A program made the translations under genes and the position numbers. From positions 277,983 through 341,982 of the forward strand of contig NW_006768793.1 in the NCBI RefSeq assembly GCF_000204055.1: DNA of 64,000 nt, written 5' to 3'. Shown here piece by piece: positions 20,965 to 34,788 of this stretch. The stretch comes from Melampsora larici-populina 98AG31 (Eukaryota; Basidiomycota; Pucciniomycetes; Pucciniales; Melampsoraceae). The notes below the pieces were generated by a model, which was not told the origin of the DNA, made no database searches, and saw only the letters and a list, made by a program, of their open reading frames with translations. How positions within the stretch are numbered: position 1 is the stretch's first letter; the number at the start of each line of letters is the position of its first letter.

Positions 20965-22682
20965 ATGCCACCACCCGATTCACTGATCCATGCATCAAGT
21001 GGTGCACTCGGAGGAATCTGTGCAATGTGAGTCTTCTTTCAAAGGCTTGATCTTTTAAATTCTCAGTACACTTTTACTCACTTTGATGTTGGTTTTTTTT
21101 GGTTTAGGGCCATCACTTGTAAGGTTTACTGATCCTTCATGACCAAACATGTGAAAAGAATTTCTGAATTGATCCGATGGGATTCCTCGTTACTAGATCC
21201 TTTGATCGTGATTTCTACTAGGGCACAGGTCGAAGCTAAACAAGCAGGAGAAGTTAGTTTGTGACTTGAGTTTTGGCTATGGTTCAAGTACTTATGTTGA
21301 TTCGTGTGTTTTGAATAGAGTTCTTTGGAAGCTGCTATTCATCTTGTTAGACGTGAAGGGATCGCTTCGTTTTATGATGGGCTTGGATCTTCTCTTATTG
21401 GAATCGCGATCACCAATGGGTACTTAAACCTTCAATCCATCAAGCTTCCCTTTAAATTCATCAACCTGATTATTATTATTTTTCTTTTGAAACCCTTTAA
21501 CAGAATCTATTATGCATTCTTTGAAGAAACCCGTTCGATCCTCTTACGCAGCACTCAAACCGGATCGAAACTCCCTCTACGAAGTTCATTAACCACCCTT
21601 CAATCAATGTTTGCAGGAGCAGTGGCCGGTAGTATGACAGCTGTTTTGACTAATCCTATTTGGGTAGTCAACACAAGACAAACGGTTAGGATTCAACAAC
21701 CTACGACGACTTCGAGTTTGAATGGTGCAGTCATGGGATCTAAACTTAAGTCTCAGAGAATGGGATTCTTGCAAACGGTTCTGTTTATTTTGAAAACGGA
21801 TGGTGGGCTTGCTTTTTTTCGTGGGTTGGGGCCTGCACTTGTTTTGGTGATCAATCCGATTTTACAATACACTGTAAGTGTTCCAGAAATTCCTCTACTT
21901 CAATGTTTTTTAAATGAGGTTTATTGATTTTGGTTTTGGGTTTTGGGTTTTTTTTTGGTTTAGTTGTTTGAACAATTAAAGAACATCTTAATGGCTAGAC
22001 GTAAATTAATGTTAAATTCGAAACCGTCTAACAAATCAGTTCAATCAGTTCAATCTGGCAATGTCATGTCATTAGGAGATCTTGATTTCTTTTTACTTGG
22101 TGCGATTTCTAAATTGTTTGCTACAGGTGCTACTTATCCTTACTTGTAGGTTTGGGTTTTCCTATATCTGTGTCATGAGTTTGATTTTTCTAGATGAGTT
22201 TTGAAAACTGATGTGGTTTGATTTTCTTGGTTTGCTTTCGTGGTTTGGGGTTTTCTTTTCGGTTCGGTTGGGTTTGTAGAACAGTTAAATCTAGAATGCA
22301 AAGTGGTCAAGCTGAAGGTAGAGGCTATCGAGGAACGTATGATGGATTAAGTCAAATTGTCAAGAAGGATGGAGTTAAAGGACTTTACCGAGGAATCGCT
22401 CCTAAACTTACTCGTTTGTGATCTTCTTCTTCCATAAGCTTTGGCTGTGTATTCTGAACTTCAAGATCTGATTTTCTTGATCATCATCTCATACCATAGA
22501 GTCAGTGCTTACGGCTGCTTTCCTCTTCCTGGCAAAAGAAAGGATATATCATGCTACTAAAAAGGTAAAGTCACTCTTAGACTTTGTCTCCCAATTTAAA
22601 GCAGGATAGTATCAACTGACGAAAGCTTCGGATGGGTACATTGCAGGCATTGCTCACGGCATCTAGAGTCACACCTATTTAA
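20965..22682 (+). CDS. peroxisomal adenine-nucleotide carrier-like protein (Ant1/PMP47, SLC25A17 type)
   Basis: Mitochondrial-carrier-family protein, likely importing ATP into peroxisomes. About eight exons. Start MPPPDSLIHASSGALGGICAM, repeat 1 with a PLV-STRAQVEAKQAGE signature and FYDGLGSSLIGIAITNG. Repeat 2 has AGAVAGSMTAVLTNPIWVVNTRQTV and FFRGLGPALVLVINPILQYT. Repeat 3 has LLGAISKLFATGATYPYL, TVKSRMQSGQAEGRGYRGTYDGL, GLYRGIAPKLTQSVLTAAFLFLAKERIY, and a short tail ending RVTPI. The NPIWVVNTR motif and LTQSVLTAA helix are hallmarks of the PMP47/Ant1 branch. It diverges from the CTNNBL1 gene, sharing a roughly 280-bp intergenic promoter region. Confidence 0.87.
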
Positions 22683-23930
22683 ATTCATACAGGACATAGA
22701 GCATATGAAGCATATAAGATAGACGATTTTATGACAAGAGTTTGGATTTGCTGGACAGAGGTATAAGGTTTGTAGACGATTTAAGTTTACTGTTTGTGTA
22801 TACTTGAACTGTATTATTATGTTTGATACATGGACGATTGTAAGATATGATGAGGATAGGCTGGTTGGGTTTTGTAATGTTGAGTTGATTAGGTGATGAT
22901 GATGATGATGATATAAAGTGTTAGATGATTGATGTAGTCAGCCTTTGAGTCCGATGAATGCTTCACGAAATTCTGTAGTTGGGTTGGATCATGGATGACA
23001 TGGCCTGGGAGGTACATTCATATTTTGGGTGTTTATCGTATGATTTCTTATCAGATTGGATGGATACCCCAGCTCAGCAAACTTGAAGTTGGAATTGCAT
23101 CAAAGCCTATCAAATCTAAACTTTGTAATTATGAAACCTGTGACGTCATTCCTCTTCATCTTGTGATAATCTTTGATGATGAACTTTGCCTTGGGACTTT
23201 TGATTTGTGTCACAAGTATTTTTCTCTAAACTACAAGCTCGCGTGCAATGAGAATGTCACATTGGATGAATTTCACAAAGACTTAACTTAACAAAGTCAT
23301 ACCCCTTGAATTCCTTAGCACTTAGACATATTCTAGCTTACCCAAACCCACTGGACAATAACTAGACTGAGGCTTTGATTGACTGATACTAATAGGCTTA
23401 ACCCAAGTCAAATTCTTGCAGAGTTCTTCTCACCTTTGCGAGCTGGGTGCCATGAGGATCAAGTTTCTGACTGAGCCTCATTCTGACCAAAGGATATTGA
23501 GAGTATGATTCCTTCTTAATTACATATGTAAAACATTAGAATTTGGCAATTTGAAATCTAAACGGATATGATTCAAGGCGCGCCATTCGTTTCTGCCTAC
23601 CATTTAATTACATTTTTTTTTGCCTGAAAGACAAGTCACAAAGCGTGACTAGAGTATAGTCCATAATCATTCATACCCCGCAAATAGATGCCAAATGGTA
23701 TATGTAATGGGTATGTATTATTTATTAGATATGGCATACACATAGTTTAAGGAATTATGTCCAATGTCCTTTATAAAAGTTATAACCATCTTAGATGTAA
23801 AGATAGAGAATATTGAAATGACAAATGATCATATGAATCCACTAGGGGGTAAGGTATATTGAGTTTGAGAGATAAATAATCAATGCGCTTAGTTTCGTTG
23901 GGTTAAGGTTTACAATGTGTTTAAAGACTT
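22683..23930. other. intergenic region, no gene recognised
   Basis: About 1.25 kb between convergent genes, AT-rich, with a GATGAT run near 22892-22911. The 98-codon ORF at 22995-23291 has no motif or splice context. TTAACTTAACAAAGTCAT at 23285-23302 resembles the ends of the local MITE family (CTTAACAAAG), but no partner repeat is visible. Confidence 0.5.
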
Positions 23931-26900
23931 TTATGTAGTAGAACTGGTTGTTGGGTCTGTACTATCATTCTGTGGCTCGATTTGATTTGTCCGCTTGATT
24001 GTGAATTTTGGAGATAACCAAGCTTCGTAATCACTTTCTACCTGTGGGTTCCCATTGATACGTAAGGCGCTGTGCAATAGCAATAGGAAAAAGTATGTTT
24101 AATTGACGACTAGCAGAAATTTGATGGTGGTACAGAAAGATCACTTACCGAAAGAGAATTTTATAGTTTCCGTCCGGAACGGGTACGCCTAATGTGACGT
24201 TGGCTGTGTCTGAAGTAAGATCAAATACGGATCCATTGAATTGGAAGGAGCTACTGTCTTCAAAGCTGTTTGACCAAGGACCAAGATTAGATATGATGAT
24301 ACTAATGCGACGATTGGAAACACTTACGTGTGCCGGGGGTTCCACGTGGAAAGCGTATCATGACTTCCAAGGGATCCTAATAGCTTCAGGCCTTTGAAAA
24401 GGTTAGGAAGAGGGCCAGGAAAATTTGAAGTCAAACTGGTCGATATAGGCGCCACGGATTGTACTTTTTGAATCGATCCTTTGAGCGTGTCTAGAATACC
24501 ACTATTCTCAGGTGAGGTAAAATACGAGGGCACGTTTGAGCGGCCAATCAATTGAGAGATCTTATTCCCAAGAGAAACAACTGATGGGACAGGTATTTTA
24601 AGATCTGCGTCTTCAGCTACTAGATGGAATAGCAACAAAGGTGTCCCAACTGTTGAAAGTTTATTTGTCAGTTGTTTGGATTCGCTTCTGTATCAAATGG
24701 CTCTCTGGCAGACTTACATGCCAAGCGATATTCAATTATAGGTACATCCGTGTCATTCAAGGTAAACACATGGCCACTTTCTACCGGCAAACTAGTCAAT
24801 CCACTGTCTAATGCTGGGATCGTGTAATTATCTTGATATCCTATGCCAGTGTCAAGAACTAGATGGACACGCGTATAAGTTAACATCCAAAGGAATTGAT
24901 TGGCTGATTGAACATACCAGGCCTAGCTCTAAGTTCTGCTGCAGCACCATAATACGGCACCGTATGACTTTCGCATTCAGTGTCAGTGACCTGTTTGCAA
25001 AACCACCAAGAAAATCAGTCTCTGAAATCATGTACTGAATCTCAGTATTTGAGTGAACAAGCAATGTAAAAAAAGACAAACAATTCGGATGAATCCGGAG
25101 TATATAGGCATCTGCTCTGCAGGTGTTCCAGTGGGTAATCGAAACTGAAGTTTGAATTCAAATTGCTCGTACGGTCCAAGCGTAAAACTTGATTGCGAAA
25201 ATGAAACTTTCGCTGCATTTGCAATCAGAGGCACGGGCCATTGATAAGGAAGCATTTCACCCAATGGGAACGTCAAAGCAGTCCCAGCTGGCTCGTGCTT
25301 CAATTGGTATTTGATGGATGAGTTCCCTTGATTGCTGATGATGATCGATTGGAGGCCATTGAAGTTGGCCGTGTCATTTAACGCGATAGAATAAGTTGAT
25401 AGAATCGTGTTGGAAAATGCCGCACACCAGGCATCTACAACCCCCGAGCCCTGATGACATACAGCTAAGAAAAGGAGACTTCTCAATTTGAATGTTTGAG
25501 TTAAAGGTTCAGAAAACACACACATTCTAATGTGGAACTTCCACTATAGTTTGTGACTGGTGTGGCTGAAGTTATAATTCGGGATCTCATCTCTTCCGAT
25601 GACATGCCTTTGCCTCTGACGTTGAGGACCAATGCAGCTATTCCGGCTACCTAGTTTTCTTCACAAGTCGATCAATTGATAAAAATCCATCATTTCAATG
25701 GTTAGGATGGTGCTCACCTGAGGAGCCGACATTGAAGTACCCGACGCAATGGCCTGTGCGATAATTTAGGCATGTAAGTCGGCGTTGAACAATCGTGGAC
25801 TAAGCAAGGCTTACATATGCACCAGCCGATAAAGGATATGTTGCTAATCGAATTGGAAATGAGCAAGGAGTGATCATAAGAACTCATCTCCTCGAGTATG
25901 ATGAGATGAAAGAGGAAACGCACATAGAACGTTGCCACCAACGCCAAGTACCGCCGGTTGAGGTGATGTGAAGTCGTACATTGGTCCGCTATCGAAGGAT
26001 CAAATGATACATGCATGAGTCTCATGAACTTACTTACGCCAACAAAGCGATGACTCACTGAGCAGAAAATGGGCTGACTCTGCCGCTATCCGGTACCTGT
26101 ACTAAAGGATTGCGGAACCTGTCAGATGCCAAAAATTATCTGATTGATTCCTGAAGATTTACTTTGAGAAAATTCCGCATCAGAAGTCACGTTGACAGTG
26201 AAACCTATTGGGTCTTTCACGGCTTCATCAAGTAAAAACCTCCCCACGTCCACCGTGACGACTCCAATAGACATCCCAACTGCAGTTCCTGAGGGTACAT
26301 ATTCGGGATATGAGTTGTTCTGGTGGGGGTTTCTTCGATATCAGATGTCTGTGCGAAATCCTTCAAAAAATGTTCGAGGAAAACCACCTCACATTTGCCC
26401 AGATGATTTTTATAGCTCCTTTTTCCTTCAAGTTTACCGCTTGTGTCTCCAAGGTGCAGTTTCTGAGGATTACAAAAGGAAGTTTTCGTTAATCAATGCA
26501 ATTTCCATGAAAGGATTGCACAAGGTACGCACGGTGTCGAAGATCGTTTGACCAGTACGAAATAATCGGACAGATTGGGGGTTGTGCTCGGAAGAGGTTG
26601 ACAAGCATCGTCACGGCTGGAGGGGTTGGAATTGACTGGGTAGACCCGTGAAATGCCCGGTTTCATGGGGTAGGTTGCAAAATAGTACATATTGCGGGAC
26701 CCTGTGGCTGATGTAGTGAATGTGTACGAAACGATGGATCGAGCCTGTACACTGCCTACGGAAATGACATCGGCTCCGGTCGATGGAGAGTTGGCGTAAA
26801 ACATTCCCTCCTAGAGGAACACAGAATCAGAGATGCATCAAGATCAGAACATGTTCAGTTGATCTGTAGGACGAGAAAAGGGACATACCGCGCCAGTGTT

Positions 26901-28167
26901 ACCAGCAGACACCACCACAGTGGGACCACTGGCGGCTATTCGACTTGCAACAATCGATCCTATCGAACCATCTGCCCATCCAGCGGGAGTGCCAACTGAC
27001 AGAGAAAAGACATCGGCTGCGGTGAAGGCACGCCACACAGAACACGATTTAGCAAGGACTACGCTGGGTATAGTTGTAAGCCAATGTTGCTGACCTCCGT
27101 CTGCATATGCCCTAAGAAGTGCAGCCACTACGAGGTCATCACTTGTTCCCTCTTGGCAGCCAAAAACACGATAGGCTGACATCTTTGCTTCAGGACAAAC
27201 TCCACTAAAGCCCATAGGATTTTGATTTGCTGCCAAAATTCCCATCGTGTGCGTGCCGTGAAGCTTTCAATAGTTTCGTATCATGTCAGCACCAGAAAAC
27301 CACACCACGGGAGAAACAAGCTCTACTCACTGCACATTGTGTACATGGGTTGCCATCGGGCGTTGGTGCATTTTCCCCATTATAATCATCTCCCACAAAG
27401 TCATACCCCCTGTCGATCTTATGGCCATCTCCAAATCCCCCACCAAGCGCAGGATGTGAACAATCGCAACCGGTATCAATCACAGCAATTCTTATCCCTT
27501 GACACAAGTATCCTAAATCGTGGAGGCGAGATACGCCGACTTGTACATGTGGGACAAATTGATCACGCGAAGTAGAATTTTGATTCTCGGAGACAACTGT
27601 AGGTAGAAGGGCAAAAGTAGGACGCTTGATTGGTTGCACCGCGTAGACAGCCTGAAAAGATTGATTAGAACGCATCATGTTCATCCAAAATGCGCAGGCT
27701 TTGAGGCTTGATCGAGTACTTACTGTCACCCTTGTGGCTGTTCTTAAAAACTTGTCGTGATCAGGGTCAGATAAAGAAATCGAAAGGCCTTGAAAGATCT
27801 CCGGAGCAGAATCCAGGAAATGGACGTTTCCAAAAGTTACGTTATTTCTCTCTAGATGAGCCTTTAAATGATTAAAAAACTATTTAGAATCAAACGGTTA
27901 AGATGTTCATCAAATTCAGCTCAGTTTGACATCACAAGAGTAAGGTGGGTCATGAAGTCAGGATTGACCTACTGCGTTGCTATCAACCTTGTTGTCCACT
28001 AGGTTAGGTTGAACGGTGCCTCCACGCACGCCAGGTGCTTGTATCTGGTCATACTCAACTAAAAACTTTTTCCACTGTACACTTCTTGCCTTTCCCAAAA
28101 CCTCAACAAAGCAAATAGTCCATATGAGTGAAAGAAAGAGAAAAGTCACGGGGGTTGCGTAGATCAT
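23931..28167 (-). CDS. secreted subtilisin-like serine protease (S8, PA-domain subtype)
   Basis: Begins with a signal peptide (MIYATPVTFLFLSLIWTICF at 28167) and an inhibitor-like prodomain ending SDPDHDKFLRTATRVTAVYAV. Catalytic triad: Asp in IAVIDTGCDCSHPAL, His in LHGTHTMGILAAN (exon junction near 27265) and Ser in ASGTSMSAPQ (near 25725). The oxyanion segment is VVVSAGNTG. A PA-like insertion lies between His and Ser (KPGISRVYPVNSNPSSRDDAC..). After the Ser come a GVVDAWCAAF segment and Fn3-like beta-rich C-terminal domains (QSIIISNQGNSSIKYQLKHE), ending ALRINGNPQVESDYEAWLSP and a TAA at 23931. Roughly a dozen exons with short introns. Probably an extracellular protease of the Vpr/C5a-peptidase-like branch. 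Exon limits in the C-terminal part are approximate. Confidence 0.88.
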
Positions 28168-29668
28168 TTGATTGCGCTCGCCACTAAACTGAATAGACTT
28201 GGTATCGAAGTGTGGGATCGAGTATTGGTATAGCGGATTCGTAGGGCCACGTCCTCAGTCGAAAAAAAAGGTTTTGAAGTGTACTGATAGAATGTATGTC
28301 CGTTGTCTGGGTGTAGATGAGTCCAAATGTTGTGGTTGATTCAAAACGTAGCTCGTACGTAGAAAGGAAATATAAGAAAGAGATGTTCTGAATGAAACAA
28401 AAAGACAAGATGGCTTGAAATTGAGGGAGTGCTGAATTGAGGTAGAAAAGAATTCAGCATGGAAAGAGCTCACGGCAAGCGTACTATTATTCAAGTCATG
28501 CTGTACATACTGTGAAGGGAATGGTAACTCGAAATAGGGGAAGGGACTAAGATCGCACTGTTCCCGGGCGACCAAAAAGTAAGTTCGTCTATCTTGGATG
28601 AAGGAGAGGTAACTGAGGGGAGACGGCTGCTTTGGAGGCTGAACCTACGAGGAGTCGGAGTGCTATGTTTCAAGCCCCTACAATTTCTTCTAAAGGCTTC
28701 CTCAAAAACGCTCGACGTTGACGTGTACTTTTTGGTAAGTACAGCTTTTTGTCTTCACGACGCGATATGCGGTATCGTACTTTGAGTTTATCAGCAGAGG
28801 CAGCAGAGACGTCCTATCATCTCGGTGGAGGATAGATCTGAACAGTCGCTTCAGATCCGGTTGTCATCTAAGGCTGGAATGTGAGTGAGAAAAATCGAGC
28901 CAGCGAGCATCTTGCAGTCGAGTTGAGTTATCGATTCCTGTAATGGTGAGATTCCCCTTGAGGGCACCTCACATATGCTGAGCTCGATCGGGCACCATTT
29001 GCTGCAGAACGGGTTCTTTAGTCGATGCCTTCGCTTGCTTCAATTATAAAAGTAAAACAGCATGATGAAGGATATTCGATGAGTACAAGCATAGTATATA
29101 TCAGACCTATACATATCGTTCGCTTCCTTGATCTCAAGTCATGTGAGACGATGATATATGTAGATGGAACGGATCGTCGGTGATGCTTGCAAGTTGAAAC
29201 AAACTTGAGTGGTCATCAAGCCTAGCCAAGCTTTAAGAAGCAGTTTAATGCGTTTAAGGATATCATCTGTGCACGGTACAAACCTATCACCAATTTTTTC
29301 AGACTGACTCGACTGCTCACTATAAGCTGATTCCGACTCCCGGCACGTCTCACCTTTGAAACAGATGAGTTTCGTTAAAAATTTAAAAAGTACAGCGCAG
29401 AATTTCACCTTCATGGAGCGAACCGGTGGTGCGGATGGATAATCGCTGAGTGCCTCAAATATACAATCCAGACATAAGACTCCACCCATCTGCTCAGCTC
29501 ATCTTCCCCCCGTCCGACCTTTTTCACCCTGCGCTACCCATAATATTTATCTGGCTTGCCTTTTTAAAATCACCATCATCACATTTTGCCCTGCCCGGCG
29601 TTCTTGAACTACTCTCAGCATCCACTCTTTTAACAATCGAGCTTTAAGCATACCCTCGACGATCAAAC
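28168..29668. other. intergenic region, no gene recognised
   Basis: 1.5 kb between divergent genes, holding both promoters. The minus-strand ORF 29139-29489 (116 codons) and the others here lack recognisable features. A pyrimidine-rich stretch and a TATTTAT-like motif near 29545 precede the plus-strand gene. Confidence 0.5.
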
Positions 29669-31703
29669 ATGAGCGAAATTGTACAACAAATCATGAACAA
29701 TAGTTGTTTGGCAGAGCCCATCACTCCAGAGCTATGGAAGAACCTTCAGCTCAACACATACTTAGAAAACTTTCCAGGTGCTCAGAATATCACATTGTCT
29801 GTAAGTCAACTCAATCATGAAATCCTTCAACTCGGCGGGCGATACCTAATTTGAGTCATTGGGTTCCGATTCTGACACATGAACTGATATTACAATTTCC
29901 GGACCACCAAATCTTATAGCAATATGCCAAGAGTGTGCATGCCGCTAACTTCTTTTGTGGGATTGGAAGGCGATGCATGGCTGGTCAGGTGCGAGGGTCT
30001 TTCAGCTAGCAACTTTGGTCTGATGGCTCACAATCCCATCCTCTATGTTTGTCTCATGAATAGCCTTGCGCCCCTGTTCCAAAGATGGATTGGTTGGTAC
30101 TTTACTCTACCCAGCAATGGAACTTTTACATGAACTCTTTATATGAGGCCATCGAGTCAGCTATCAACATAGTCCGCGGTAAGTCATTTAAACTCACTGA
30201 CAAGTACACCAAAACCCTACCGATATCTTTGGTCACTGATGGGTAATTCGACTTCCATCGTATCATCTTACCTCACGCAGAGGTTGCAGTGTCGGCCATC
30301 GTAGATTTGTGGGTTTAAACTTCTCGTTCAGTGAATATTGGTTCAGCTTCTAACAGTCTGTTCTCTACTTTAGTACCCCGAAAGAAACCGCAAACTGGAC
30401 AGGTCTTGCAATCTTCGGCGGATCCCTTGCTGGTCTCGTCTTGCTCACGGCGGCCGTCATTGCTTATGTTGGACCGATTGCGTTTGTGCTCCTTGATAGC
30501 GTGGCTGCTGAAGCCGCTACAGGAGAGACACTTGCCGTCATTCCGACTGTTGCCACTACTGGACTGGTTAGACGACATGTACAAGAAACGCTTTCCACCG
30601 ACTTGTTTGCGGCTGTAAGTTTTCTTAGATTCGACTGAACAATTTGTGAAATGAATGTTCTCTTTACGGAAAATGGAACTGATTCAAGGTCCTTTACTCA
30701 GTATGCTAAATTAGATTCAGACATCACTATGTTGCATGCTAAACTCAAAACTGTGCTCTTCAACAAAATGGGTGCGATTTTGAATAACCCGATCCATTCA
30801 GATCAAGGTTTATCAAACCTCTTGAAAGACGGGGTTTACCTCACACCTAATCCCAGCAAGTCGTCGCTTCAACTAGGTGCACGAGAGGTTGCTCAGCTTA
30901 CAGTCATGTCAGAGTTGTTCAAGTCTTTGGTAAAGTCCCTCTTCAATCCGCTACCTTTCAGTCCCTTGACCTCATGGCTCGGCTTCTGATCGTGGTCATC
31001 CATCAATTCACAGAAAATTTTCGTTCTCCTTGGCCAAGTACGTACCTCACAACTCATCAATAGTGTCATCATCAAGATGATTAAATAAACTTCTACCCAT
31101 CGTCCATAGCATCCTTGCACCAGCGATGGCCCCAATGGAGCTTTAGAGGGTGAAGACGTGTTGTCTTACTGTGCTGACGATGGCTTGTGAGTCAGAAAAT
31201 ATTTTCTGTTATAAAATATGCACTAAATGACGAGAAATGTTTTCGTCCTTAGAATGATGAACATTGTCCAGGCTGATGGCGATCATCTGGTGGAAAAAGT
31301 CACCAATTCTCACTTGCTCGAATCGAAGTATGGGTATAAAACCCGTTACCTAGTCACTGAAGCTTGGAGCTGTCAACAAAAATCTGTCAACGGGACAGTC
31401 GCGTGAGTCATATCTTCAGATTCATTTATATATGCTACAAAATCAGGCGACTAGTTCCTGACGAGGAACAAACTTCAATCTGCAAACAGACCCGGCGAAA
31501 ACAGGATGAACAGTGAATGCGTTTTCACTATTCCAGTTTGTGATCTACGAATTCCTGGTGAGCCTAAGAATTGGGGAAGATGTGACTAATCTCATACATA
31601 TAACTGACACTGTTATAACTACGTCTCAGCAATCAAGAAACAGCTCGATGATAATGACGGAATCGTAGTAGCCTGCCGAGAAGCCGGCAATCTACCCATC
31701 TGA
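29669..31703 (+). CDS. fungal CGIG/AGQ-motif protein (possibly the DUF7872 family)
   Basis: Multi-exon gene. Exon 1 (MSEIVQQIMNNSC) leads to LWKNLQLNTYLENFPGAQNITLS and QYAKSVHAANFFCGIGRRCMAGQ, then PCAPVPKMDWLVLYSTQQWNFYMNSLYEA. Next comes a hydrophobic membrane-like segment (IFGGSLAGLVLLTAAVIAYVGPIAFVLLD), a helical region, and a Cys-containing C-terminal part (PCTSDGPNGALEGEDVLSYC, GYKTRYLVTEAWSC) ending CREAGNLPI. The pattern W-L-N-YL..P..CGIG..C.AGQ.C.PV.DW..L..Q.WN is one I recognise from uncharacterised fungal proteins; the DUF number is from memory and unsure. Relatives usually have an N-terminal signal peptide; none is seen here, so an upstream exon may be missing. Function unknown. 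Confidence 0.7.
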
Positions 31704-32771
31704 TCGTCGTTCAGTAGCACACCATCTTCACAAACCACGACATCTGTTTTCAATCTTAACACAGCATCAGAATCTTGGCTGTGATTGCTCCTTCCAGAGC
31801 TTTTTTTGTATACGCATCCGCATACCGTTCTAGATACCCCGGATTCATGGCTGCATCCAAATAAAATTGTGTTACAACTTAGTCTGGGCAGGTCCCTGTC
31901 CCAAATGTTGTTCAGATCTTAGAGTTTTGTTTTGGCGCGTAGAGAAAGCTAAGAATCTACCCTTCAAAAAGGACTTGCAGAGAGCCCGAGCTCCGTATAA
32001 TCTGTCATTTATTTCTGTAATTTTGAATGTTGGCAGTTGCCTCCTCCACAAGGTGTCACACCCTCAAAGACATAAGATCACCTTTTTCTAATTGTACTGG
32101 AAGAGGATCAACCCTTCATTGAAATCATCCTTTGTCAATTTTTTGACCAAAAAATTATAAGCAAGAGCATTGATGTTGCCGTCAGGCAACCTCGAGTATT
32201 CACATGATCATAGGCACATAAGGCGTTGTAAGATGCACGTACCACAAAGCCAGATTTTGTTTCAATCTGGCATCTTACCAAATGAAATCGAAACATTGAT
32301 TTCCTAATTGTTTCTCGCAACCTCTTACTGATCTCTAGTATATGTTCAGTTCTTTCGTTCCCAAGTCTTCTATTTGTGACCTATCTCTTTCTGAAGCACC
32401 GGCGTATCGCAAGTCCGACGACCTTCCGCGAACTGGAAACGTTGGTTCTTTGGGTGTCCAATACAAACTTGATCATGAAAATTCCAACAACATCAAAATA
32501 TTATTCATCATCAACACCAAACATGTTGATGGATCATTTCAGAATCAAAACAAGTCTTAGCTACCAAGTATTGATCACTTTGTATGTGTACAATATCTTT
32601 GAAGGATGATTGGATGAAGGATGATTGGATAACAAATGCAACACAAAAAATGAAACCCTAAACTACAAGATAAATGAATAAGATGAAAGAAAACAACACG
32701 AGTGCAAAAAAGGTCCAGTGCAAGAAACAAATCAAATCAAGAATCCAAAAGTCTGTCAAGAAGTGAACGGT
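31704..32771. other. intergenic region between convergent genes
   Basis: About 1.07 kb with 3' UTR-like sequence. ORFs at 31867-32091, 32135-32320 and 32342-32560 have no motifs or splice context. The duplicated GATGATTGGAT at 32606-32630 is a short tandem repeat. Confidence 0.5.
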
Positions 32772-33795
32772 TCAATCCTTCTTAGTCTCTTGGGATCGTT
32801 TAAGCCTACTTGGTCTCGGAATTGCCCAGCTCAAAGAAGAAGGAGTTTTGTTTGAGTGGTGACTCCTTCCAGTTGATGAGGAGCTTAGAGGTGGCGTAGG
32901 GAGATACGAGTAAGACGTTGATCCTCCTGATTGACTATGACTTGGTGTGTTGCCCGAAGATAAATCAATAGATCTTGATCCTGAGACACTCGATGCCATC
33001 GTCTTTGAATTCTTTTCTTCTTCCGGTTGAGTGTTTGATGTTGATAATAACCACTGTATCAGTTCATCTTCACTTCGTAAGACCGGAGAGTTGGGCGACG
33101 GCGAGTCAGGGATGATCAAGTCTAGACACTTCAGAACTTTGGCTCTTGTTTGCAGTTTGTGTTCTAGAGCCTAAAGGAAGATCAGATGTGTCAGTTCGAT
33201 CAAATCTCCAGGGATTTATGAATCTTGCAGTGATCCACTTGCGCATCATTTCCAAACATTATAAATAGATACAAAGAGGATGAGAGAATGACAACAAACC
33301 AGAATATCTTTATCTTCTCCCTTCGCATCCTCAAAGCTACAGATTAACCTTTGACTGAAGTTTTGGTTGATGGGAAATCCAGCTGGGACACGAACAGGGA
33401 CCTTAGTCTACAAAATGAAATCTTGTCAGACAGGTAGAGTATACGAAAGGCCAGTGAAAAAATTACATACCGATCTTTGACGCGCGTATCTGTGAGATGT
33501 CACAGTGTTGTTGGATCTAGCTAGTGCAGTCAACAGTGGATCACTTTGATCCTTTCAAATCATAAACAAAAGAGTAAATAATCAGATCAGGGTTTGAAAG
33601 AACAAGGAAGTGTTATATAGAAAGGCTGATATTCGATGTTTCGCGGTCATCATCATCACTAGACAAGAAAGGTAGAAGACTGACTGTGATATTGTTTGAT
33701 GCGACTCCTAGATCCTTGTTGCCTTTTTCCGCTAAATTTAGTGCGGATAAAAGTTTCGCTCGAATGCATGCGGGTCGGGATGGTTGAGAATGCAT
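32772..33795 (-). CDS. unrecognised Ser-rich protein, paralogue A
   Basis: Multi-exon gene starting MHSQPSRPACIRAKLLSALN with the block AEKGNKDLGVASNNI. Later exons encode DQSDPLLTALARSNNTVTSHRYARQRS, TKVPVRVPAGFPINQNFSQRLICSFEDAKG, and a last exon with EHKLQTRAKVLKCLDLIIPDSPSP followed by a Ser/Pro/Thr-rich tail ending RPSRLKRSQETKKD. No signal peptide and no known domain. An upstream in-frame stop (TAA) supports the start. The paralogue at 43182-44333 keeps the exon order and the KGNKDLG, DPLL.ALARS, TKVP.RVPAGFP and NFSQRLI blocks. The low-complexity basic tail might suggest a nuclear or nucleic-acid-linked role, but there is no direct evidence. Confidence 0.72.
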
Positions 33796-34788
33796 TGAAG
33801 AAGATGAGTGGTGAGATTTGGAGAATGATTATGAGTGGAGGAAAAGCAAGGGATTTGTAAACAGCAGTTTATGGGATATGGATCTGATCAGAACACTCGT
33901 CTTGGCAATGGTCAGAGTAGTGAAGCGATAGAGTTGGTTTGTAAAAAATGTGGGATTGAGGAAAGAGTTGATATTTATATCAATTTAGACATCAGTGAGG
34001 CCTTCGAGGTGCTCAGTGAGACCCATGAGGTCACCGTCAGCTTCCAAGTCATGACCAGGTACCAAATTTTCATCATGCGCTTTGTTAATTAGTCTCCCCG
34101 CCATTTCTTAGCTTCGAGGTTGATTAAGGTCTCGTGAGCAGTGAGAAAGGTAGACTTTCAGGTAAAGCTCAGTATTTATACTACAATTGGGTTCGTCTGG
34201 TCAGCATTATCCATGATCGACTTTATCAGCAGCCGAAATCTCGAAAACATCATTGTTTGATGAGTTTTAGTGGTTTGTAATGATAAGGTCTCAAACACGC
34301 AAGCTGATAGAAAAGCTTGCTGGTGAGGATTTAACAACATGCATCGGGGTTTAAGGACCTTGAGCTGTCTTGCCTTCTCCTCCTCTACATCAGGTTCAAA
34401 ATCAATTCTGAGATTTCATTTTCAATTTCAAAGTGCATTGCATCAAGTTTGAGAGAAATGAGAAGGGTGGATGTTGTGTCTTTTCCCTGGACATATCATG
34501 TTTCATTGCACAGGACAAGAGCAAGATACTAGTTTGATCAAACTGGTATCAAACATAATGTACTCTTCAAAAGAAGCCAGTGATTATATCAAAGAGTCTA
34601 TCAAGGTTTTGGATCATAGATAGATCAGGCTTTCGATCTACTGTTACTGTTCATCCAATGCAAACGTACTTCATGTGAGTTTCTAAGCGTCAATGCCTGA
34701 ATGTTTAGCAAGTGTGAGATTTACCTTTGACCAGTTGTGATGACAGGAAGTAAAGCTGATTTGATCATAAGGAATGTGATACGTATCG
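33796..34788. other. intergenic region, no gene recognised
   Basis: About 1 kb. An 85-codon plus-strand ORF (33835-34092) contains CKKCG but no other motif and no splice continuation. I see nothing else supportable. Confidence 0.5.

Noticed and set aside
22995..23291. 98-codon ORF downstream of the peroxisomal carrier
   Set aside because: No recognisable features or splice context; likely chance in an AT-rich spacer.
23281..23302. CTTAACAAAG sequence as an end of another MITE
   Set aside because: No inverted partner or target duplication found nearby.
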